Assembly: GCA_964405455.1 (NCBI GenBank)
Contig: CAYOOA010000069.1
Coordinates: 1 to 11,135, forward strand
Direction of reading: 5' to 3'
DNA: 11,135 bases
Origin: CALESS01 sp964405455
GTDB lineage: Bacteria > Chloroflexota > Anaerolineae > Anaerolineales > Anaerolineaceae
The translations under genes and the position numbers were made by a program. Every line of letters begins with the position of its first letter. Position 1 is the first letter of the stretch. The notes below the pieces were generated by a model that was given only the letters and a program-made list of their open reading frames with translations, did no database searches and had not been told where the DNA came from. Below are positions 7,282-11,135 of the stretch, in pieces.

Positions 7282-8291
7282 AGTACCGCAGCTTCCAGGA
7301 TCGTAAATTGCTTCTGTGTGCTATCAATTCGTGCCTGGCAGCCGATGGGCAGCGTCATTTGCGGCGAGGTATGCCCAAAATCCATATCCGTGATGATCGG
7401 GAAGGAATAACCCTGCGTCCGTTCAAGAATGCGCTCGCGCAAGCTCTGTTTCTCCTCGTCAGAATAAGCCATGGGTCTGCCAACCAGCATTCCTTTAATT
7501 TGATCCATGACCCCCATGTTCTGGTAATCCATCAGGATTCCATCCACCTTTTCCGGGGAGGGTTTTTCCTCGGAGGTCTCGAAAAACAAAATGGCATCCT
7601 GCCAGTCTGGCCAGAATTCTGTGCCGCGCAAGTGCTGCAGCGATTCAATGCAGCCGCCAATCAGGCGGCCTTCGGCCCGGCCGGGTTTAAGCCAGTTCCA
7701 GCCAGGACTGAGCTCCATCCGGCGCGGCCGTTCAAGGTCCTTTTTCAAATCCCAATCCAGGAATTCTTCCGTCCAATCGGGCGAAGGCTGTACAACGCCA
7801 ACCGGCTTCCCGGTTGTGACAGCCTTGATAAAGTATTCCTCCGTATAGGCCAGCATGTGTGGATATTCTGCAAAATCCGTCACCAGTGCCGGACCGTTAA
7901 AAGTCACCAGGCCGCACTTTTTCCACAGGGCCACATTCAATACGGTAATATCCGAAAAACCCATGAAGATCTTCGGATTGCGGGCAATCCGGTCGTAATC
8001 CAGCAGCGGCAGCAAGTGACAGGAGTGGTCTCCACCGATTGAAGCGATAATGGCTTTGATCTCCGGGTCGCCAAAAAAATCATTGATATCCCGGGCACGG
8101 TTGGCTGGCGTATCCGAAACGAACCCCTGATGACTGAGAGCATGCGCTGCCAGGCGGACCTTGAAACCCAGCGAGTTGAGACAGGCCACCCCTTGCCCAG
8201 TGCGGTGCGGGAAAGTGCCCGCACCGCCCCACGATGGGCTGACAATTCCAATGGTATCACCGGGTTGCAATCTGGGCGGTTTTCGAATCAT
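7278..8291 (-). CDS. Serine peptidase family S66 (MccF/LD-carboxypeptidase-like)
   Basis: A cytoplasmic hydrolase of the S66 family, whose members trim murein tetrapeptides (LdcA) or cleave acyl-adenylate antibiotics such as processed microcin C (MccF). With 337 residues counted from the chosen start, the triad is visible: nucleophile Ser113 in MGFSDIT, Glu238 in LFFETSEE, and His307 in DFGHTSPQMTLPIG. These positions lie close to those of MccF (about 118/243/311), and the region from 215 to 275 (IESLQHLRGTEFW, then the VDGILMDYQNMG stretch) reads more like MccF than like E. coli LdcA. The start at 8291 is chosen because AGGAGA (8298–8303) sits six bases upstream. An alternative ATG at 8324 overlaps the cupin stop (TAATG), lacks its own strong site and would add 11 poorly conserved residues. 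The true substrate is open. Confidence 0.9.
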   Translation of the reverse strand: MIRKPPRLQPGDTIGIVSPSWGGAGTFPHRTGQGVACLNSLGFKVRLAAHALSHQGFVSDTPANRARDINDFFGDPEIKAIIASIGGDHSCHLLPLLDYDRIARNPKIFMGFSDITVLNVALWKKCGLVTFNGPALVTDFAEYPHMLAYTEEYFIKAVTTGKPVGVVQPSPDWTEEFLDWDLKKDLERPRRMELSPGWNWLKPGRAEGRLIGGCIESLQHLRGTEFWPDWQDAILFFETSEEKPSPEKVDGILMDYQNMGVMDQIKGMLVGRPMAYSDEEKQSLRERILERTQGYSFPIITDMDFGHTSPQMTLPIGCQARIDSTQKQFTILEAAVL

Positions 8292-8297
8292 GGGATT

Positions 8298-8303
8298 TCT
8301 CCT
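8298..8303 (-). promoter_or_regulatory. Ribosome binding site that decides the S66 start
   Basis: AGGAGA on the minus strand, six bases before the ATG at 8289–8291. It lies inside the alternative 11-codon extension from 8324, favouring the shorter protein. Confidence 0.65.
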
Positions 8304-8323
8304 ATCGATCAATTCAGAAGGCA

Positions 8324-8677
8324 TTACAATCCCAGCTCCAGGCGGGCAACGGCAGATTTTTCACTGCGCGCCTCTTCACCCTGCAGACCGGGGGTGTGAA
8401 TCACAAAGTGAAAGTAATCCGGGGAGCTGGTCAGGAAAGTATGCGCCTCACCCGGCTCCACGCTCAACATGTCCCCGGCTGACAGGTGAATGGTTTGCCT
8501 GCCGACCCGGATCTGCGCGGTACCCCGGGCTACAAGGTAGATTTCGGTGATGCGGGTATGCAGGTGGGGCTCATCCACCCCCTGGTTGGCATATCCGACG
8601 GAAATCTCCAGGTTGGAATTCCACGGACCTGCGTACCAGCCCTTGGCTGTAGTCGGATCGGCTTTTTCCAGTCTCAT
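8324..8677 (-). CDS. Small single-domain cupin protein
   Basis: A 117-residue conserved beta-barrel of the cupin_2 type. Motif 1 is complete: His38, His40, Glu45 and Gly52, in EPHLHTRITEIYLVARG. Motif 2 is present as AGDMLSVEPGEAHTF (67–81) with His79 as the fourth metal ligand; the usual trailing Asn is not obvious. Cupins this small act as metal-dependent dioxygenases or isomerases, or as sugar- or small-molecule-binding proteins, and sequence alone does not decide. The start has GAGGAG five bases upstream. It lies 25 nt after the DoxX-like gene, and its stop nearly touches the S66 reading frame, so the three are very likely cotranscribed. The C-terminal 20 residues are charged and variable. 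Confidence 0.88.
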   Translation of the reverse strand: MRLEKADPTTAKGWYAGPWNSNLEISVGYANQGVDEPHLHTRITEIYLVARGTAQIRVGRQTIHLSAGDMLSVEPGEAHTFLTSSPDYFHFVIHTPGLQGEEARSEKSAVARLELGL

Positions 8678-8702
8678 ACTTTCTCCTCTTTATACGCCAG
8701 CT

Positions 8703-9062
8703 CTACCAACGCCCGTAGGCCACAAACAAGGCAAACGCAGCCAGCACCAGGCTGACAAAGATCTTCGGTTTCTCCCGGCTGCGCAGGTGCAAAGGGATCG
8801 AGAGGACCAGCAGCCCGACCACGCCCAGGGCCGCGAAGGAAATAATCCGCCCATCCAGGCCCAGCAGCCCCGGCAGGAGCAGACCCAGCGCACCCAGCAG
8901 CGAGCCGCCTGCCGCCAGCCCCAGCCAACCGCGGGCCGGTCGGCCCATTTTTTGGCGGGCATCCTGGATGCTTGGCTTGGTGGGGATCAGGCCGTGATCC
9001 AGGGTCACGGTGATCAATTTGATCGCCAGGATGGTCTGGAGAATCCACAGGGCAATATTCAT
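8703..9062 (-). CDS. DoxX-like small membrane protein
   Basis: A 119-residue protein with four hydrophobic helices (about 3–20, 46–66, 73–93 and 100–116). It resembles the DoxX-like family: it opens MNIALWILQ, has a Gly-rich ALGLLLPGLLGLDG stretch at 58–71, and ends in FVAYGRW, as many relatives end in YGRF/W. The usual GxxKL motif at the end of helix 1 is degenerate here. DoxX-type proteins are linked to thiol or oxidative stress and terminal oxidases in some organisms; the role of this subgroup is unknown. I chose ATG 9062 because GGAGG lies five bases upstream and MNIALW is the family's usual start; a GTG two codons earlier is possible. It is the first gene of the four-gene operon. Confidence 0.8.
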   Translation of the reverse strand: MNIALWILQTILAIKLITVTLDHGLIPTKPSIQDARQKMGRPARGWLGLAAGGSLLGALGLLLPGLLGLDGRIISFAALGVVGLLVLSIPLHLRSREKPKIFVSLVLAAFALFVAYGRW

Positions 9063-9097
9063 ATCCACCTCCGCGTGAAGATAGGATCTTTTTTTTC

Positions 9098-9103
9098 ATT
9101 ATA
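9098..9103 (-). promoter_or_regulatory. Probable -10 element of the DoxX/cupin/S66/DinB-like operon
   Basis: A perfect TATAAT on the minus strand, 35 nt upstream of the DoxX-like start codon. The -35 position holds CCTGGT, a poor match, and is covered by the dyad at 9119–9129, which suggests regulator-dependent transcription. Confidence 0.55.
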
Positions 9104-9118
9104 CGGCGGTCTGTCCCT

Positions 9119-9129
9119 TGACCAGGTCA
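9119..9129. promoter_or_regulatory. Palindrome overlapping the -35 position of the four-gene operon
   Basis: TGACCAGGTCA is a perfect 11-nt palindrome with an odd centre, 15 nt upstream of the minus-strand TATAAT. Its place and symmetry suit a dimeric regulator. It is short enough to arise by chance. Confidence 0.35.
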
Positions 9130-9202
9130 TTTCAAGGAATCCCTGCCTTTTGACGGCCATTTTCAACCGGTAAAAAACCTCTCCAGTGGTAAAATTTGTT
9201 TG

Positions 9203-9238
9203 TTAACAGGTTATTAACAGGATAACCATTCATTAACA
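9203..9238 (+). promoter_or_regulatory. TTAACA direct repeats, candidate Pho box upstream of the phosphate uptake genes
   Basis: Exact TTAACA hexamers start at 9203, 9214 and 9233, with a weaker ATAACC at 9222. The spacings 9203–9214 and 9222–9233 are both 11 bp, giving two tandem pairs. The first two repeats extend to TTAACAGG. Paired TTAACA units at 11-bp spacing are the known PhoP-binding pattern of Bacillus Pho boxes. The array ends about 54 nt before the DUF47 start. An extended -10-like TGGTAAAAT at 9187–9195 lies upstream of the array; no clear -10 lies downstream, so whether the site would activate or repress is not settled. Confidence 0.55.
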
Positions 9239-9291
9239 ATTCGCCCTGTTTCATCCAGTCTGTACTCATAGATCAGTCCCCGGAGGCAATC

Positions 9292-9918
9292 ATGCCGATG
9301 TCATTTCTCCCCACTGAAGTAAAATTTTTTGATTACCTGGAACAGGCCACCAAGAACCTGGTGGAAGGCGCCCAACTGCTCAAGAATCTGCTGGAGGACT
9401 ACCACGACGTGGATGAAGTCCAGGCGCAAATCACCGAGGTGGAGCACCGCGGCGACTTCATCGTCCACGAAGTCACCAACCTCCTGCCCAAATCCCTCAT
9501 CACCCCCATCGATGCCGACGATATCCAACGCCTGACCTTTGCCATTGATGATGCGCTGGATGCCATCCATGCCGTAGCCACCCGCCTGTCCATCTACCAG
9601 GTGACGGAGATCAAGAAACCCGCCCGCCGGTTGGCCGTACTCATCCTGGAAGGCGCCACCGAGTTGGACCAGGCCGTCAGGGGCTTGCGGGATAAGAAAA
9701 ACTACGGCCAGGTCCGGGAACGCATCGTCCAGATCAACACCATTGAAAATAACGGCGACCGCGTGATGGAGGATGCCCTGCGCAACCTGGTCACCCGCCG
9801 CGACGACTTGTTTGAATTCATCTGCTGGAAGGAAATCCTGGAGATGATGGAGCAGACCACCGACCGCCTGGAGGATGCCGGGGATGTCATCCAGAGGGTG
9901 TTGATCGCCAATGCTTGA
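9292..9918 (+). CDS. DUF47 (PhoU-like) accessory protein of PiT phosphate transporters
   Basis: An all-helical cytoplasmic protein of 208 residues, the usual DUF47 length, predicted to form a PhoU-like pair of three-helix bundles. Acidic metal-binding clusters recur as in PhoU: EVEHRGD (49–55), FAIDDALDAI (83–92), IENNGDRVMED (151–161) and EMMEQTTDRLEDAGD (184–198), the last following the conserved FICWKEI. Proteins of this family are almost always encoded beside a PiT permease and are thought to control it. The start is set by GGAGG at 9282–9286, five bases upstream; an in-frame ATG at 9298 is less well placed. Its last 8 nt overlap the pit start, so translation is coupled and the two products are likely made in proportion. 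TTAACA repeats upstream suggest phosphate control. Confidence 0.92.
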   Translation: MPMSFLPTEVKFFDYLEQATKNLVEGAQLLKNLLEDYHDVDEVQAQITEVEHRGDFIVHEVTNLLPKSLITPIDADDIQRLTFAIDDALDAIHAVATRLSIYQVTEIKKPARRLAVLILEGATELDQAVRGLRDKKNYGQVRERIVQINTIENNGDRVMEDALRNLVTRRDDLFEFICWKEILEMMEQTTDRLEDAGDVIQRVLIANA

Positions 9919-10936
9919 TTGGACGCTGATTTCCGTCATCGCCATCATCGTCGTGGCCCTGGGCTTTGACTTCGTCAACGGCTTCCACGACTCGGCCAAC
10001 TCCATCGCCACCGTGGTCTCCACCCGCGTGCTGACGCCCCTGCAGGGCGTAGCCTGGGCGGCTTTCTTCAACTTCGTGGCTGCCTTCACCTTCGGCACGG
10101 CCGTGGCCCACACTATCGGCGCCGGGTTGATCGATGTGACTCGCGTGGATAACCTGGTCATCTTCAGCGGCCTGCTTGGCGCCATCATCTGGGATGTCTT
10201 CACCTGGTTTATCGCCTTGCCGACCAGTTCCTCGCACGCCCTGATCGGCGGTTACGCCGGGGCGGCCATCGTCAAGGCCGGCTTCAGCGTGCTGAAAATC
10301 AGCGGCTGGGTCAAGACCCTGGCTTTCATCGTCATCTCTCCCCTGGTTGGTTGGGCCTTCGCGTCGCTGATTATGATCGCCATCCTGTGGATCTTCCGCA
10401 AGCAATCCCCCGGCAGCGTGGATCACATTTTCCGGCGCGGGCAGTTGGTCTCGGCCGGTCTGTACAGCCTGAGCCACGGCACCAACGACGCCCAGAAGAC
10501 CATGGGCATCATCGCCGGGACGCTCTTCACCGTTCCGGCCTACCGCCACCTGGTCACGGATGCCGGCGGCGGGCTGGCCATCCCCTTCTGGATCGTGTTG
10601 ATGGCGCATGCTGCCATTGCCATGGGCACCCTGTTCGGCGGCTGGCGTATCGTTCATACCGTCGGCAGCAAGATCACCAAGTTGGTACCCATGGGCGGCT
10701 TTGCCGCTGAAACGGCCGGGGCAATCGCTATCCTGACCTCCTCCTTCCTCGGCATCCCGGTTTCCACCACCCACACCATCACCGGCGCCATTGTCGGGGT
10801 TGGCTCCATCCGCAGCAAGCGCTCCGTGCGCTGGGGCATTGCCGGCAAGATCGTCTGGGCCTGGATCCTGACCATCCCGGCCGCCGGGGGCATCGCCGCG
10901 CTGATTTATTTCATCGCCTCGCTGATTACCAAATAA
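9911..10936 (+). CDS. pit: PiT-family low-affinity inorganic phosphate transporter
   Basis: An inner-membrane permease that carries metal-phosphate driven by the proton or sodium gradient. The 341 residues match the short bacterial PiT form, with about ten helices and no large central loop. The duplicated PiT signature is visible in both halves: GFDFVNGFHDSANSIATVV at 18–36 and HGTNDAQKTMGIIAG at 189–203. The matching re-entrant motifs are ALPTSSSHALIGG at 102–114 and IPVSTTHTITGAI at 282–294. Lys/Arg-rich turns at 302–305 and 163–164 suit cytoplasmic loops. The start at 9911 lies inside the last codons of the DUF47 gene (8-nt overlap). The gene ends just before a strong bidirectional terminator. 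The N-terminus is complete and no key residue is missing. Confidence 0.95.
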   Translation: MLDWTLISVIAIIVVALGFDFVNGFHDSANSIATVVSTRVLTPLQGVAWAAFFNFVAAFTFGTAVAHTIGAGLIDVTRVDNLVIFSGLLGAIIWDVFTWFIALPTSSSHALIGGYAGAAIVKAGFSVLKISGWVKTLAFIVISPLVGWAFASLIMIAILWIFRKQSPGSVDHIFRRGQLVSAGLYSLSHGTNDAQKTMGIIAGTLFTVPAYRHLVTDAGGGLAIPFWIVLMAHAAIAMGTLFGGWRIVHTVGSKITKLVPMGGFAAETAGAIAILTSSFLGIPVSTTHTITGAIVGVGSIRSKRSVRWGIAGKIVWAWILTIPAAGGIAALIYFIASLITK

Positions 10937-10953
10937 ACTCTAGCCATCAATAA

Positions 10954-10995
10954 AACAATCGAGCGCTTTCCCGGAATGGAAAGCCCTCGATTGTT
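10954..10995. terminator. Bidirectional terminator between pit and the TetR-family gene
   Basis: A long stem: AACAATCGAG (10954–10963) pairs with CTCGATTGTT (10986–10995), and inside it GCTTTCC (10965–10971) pairs with GGAAAGC (10978–10984), with one C·C mismatch and a 6-nt loop. On the minus strand it ends in TTTT. It starts 18 nt after the pit stop. Confidence 0.9.
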
Positions 10996-11016
10996 ATTGC
11001 CTTAATAGCCCCGAAA

Positions 11017-11135
11017 TTACGGCAGCAGCAGTCTTTCCAGAGCATCGCACAACCAGGCAACGTATTGCTCCTCGTCCCAACCCAGGTCGTGGATGAGCAG
11101 GTCGTACATTTCCCCGCTGGATAGTGACCAAACCG
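11017..11135 (-). CDS. C-terminal end of a probable TetR-family regulator (cut by window edge)
   Basis: The last 38 codons of a minus-strand gene whose start lies beyond the window. The sequence VWSLSSGEMYDLLIHDLGW, followed by DEEQYVAWLCDALERLLLP, has the pattern of TetR C-terminal helices: a Trp-Ser dimer-helix end, a Tyr-hydrophobic-hydrophobic turn, a GW-acidic turn, then a final amphipathic helix ending in leucines. The DNA-binding domain is not visible, so the assignment rests on this tail alone. The target is unknown; it converges on pit and need not relate to it. Confidence 0.5.
   Translation of the reverse strand, partial: VWSLSSGEMYDLLIHDLGWDEEQYVAWLCDALERLLLP

Noticed and set aside
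9301..10774. Long minus-strand open frames opposite DUF47 and pit
   Set aside because: Antisense shadows of two well-supported genes; their translations are repetitive, without domains or ribosome sites.
1..11135. Mobile element, CRISPR array, tRNA or rRNA
   Set aside because: No transposase, integrase, repeat-spacer pattern, tRNA-like fold or rRNA sequence was seen on either strand.

Overview
The window looks like an ordinary chromosomal stretch from a moderately GC-rich, free-living bacterium. The gene mix suggests a member of the Chloroflexota, perhaps Anaerolineae: a very large M19-type dipeptidase, an FLVCR-like MFS carrier, a YbdG-type MscS channel, a DUF47–PiT pair and DinB/maleylpyruvate-isomerase-like proteins. 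That assignment rests on protein style only; there is no rRNA, tRNA or other taxonomic marker. I see no mobile element, prophage, CRISPR array or RNA gene.

Layout, left to right. (1) 1–2243, + strand: a large M19-family metallopeptidase-like protein whose N-terminus lies outside the window. (2) 2318–3499, – strand: a two-gene queuosine unit, queF then the YhhQ-type precursor transporter, converging on gene 1 across a strong symmetrical hairpin. (3) 3654–4898, – strand: a 12-TM MFS carrier resembling FLVCR, with its own terminator. (4) 4899–5129: an AT-rich divergent intergenic region. (5) 5130–6347, + strand: a YbdG/MscM-type mechanosensitive channel, followed by a compact structured 3' region ending in a terminator hairpin. 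(6) 6439–9062, – strand: four tightly packed genes. In transcription order they are a DoxX-like membrane protein, a small cupin, an S66 (MccF/LD-carboxypeptidase) hydrolase and a maleylpyruvate-isomerase/DinB-like protein. The last two overlap by an ATGA. (7) 9292–10936, + strand: a DUF47 (PhoU-like) protein overlapping a PiT phosphate permease, preceded by TTAACA repeats resembling a Pho box. (8) 11017–11135, – strand: the C-terminal end of a probable TetR-family regulator, across another bidirectional terminator.

How the genes work together. queF and yhhQ form a plausible preQ0 import-and-reduce module for tRNA queuosine. DUF47 and PiT form a low-affinity phosphate uptake unit that the upstream repeats suggest is under PhoP-type control. 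The DoxX/cupin/S66/DinB-like unit is the least understood part; its architecture suggests detoxification or stress protection, which is inference. All three convergent junctions carry a near-perfect hairpin that can terminate transcription from both sides.

I found no clear new multi-gene system. The observations most worth a second look are the TTAACA repeat array, the four-gene coupled operon with a dyad in place of its -35, the Asp-rich loop in the M19 protein, and the structured regions around the channel gene.
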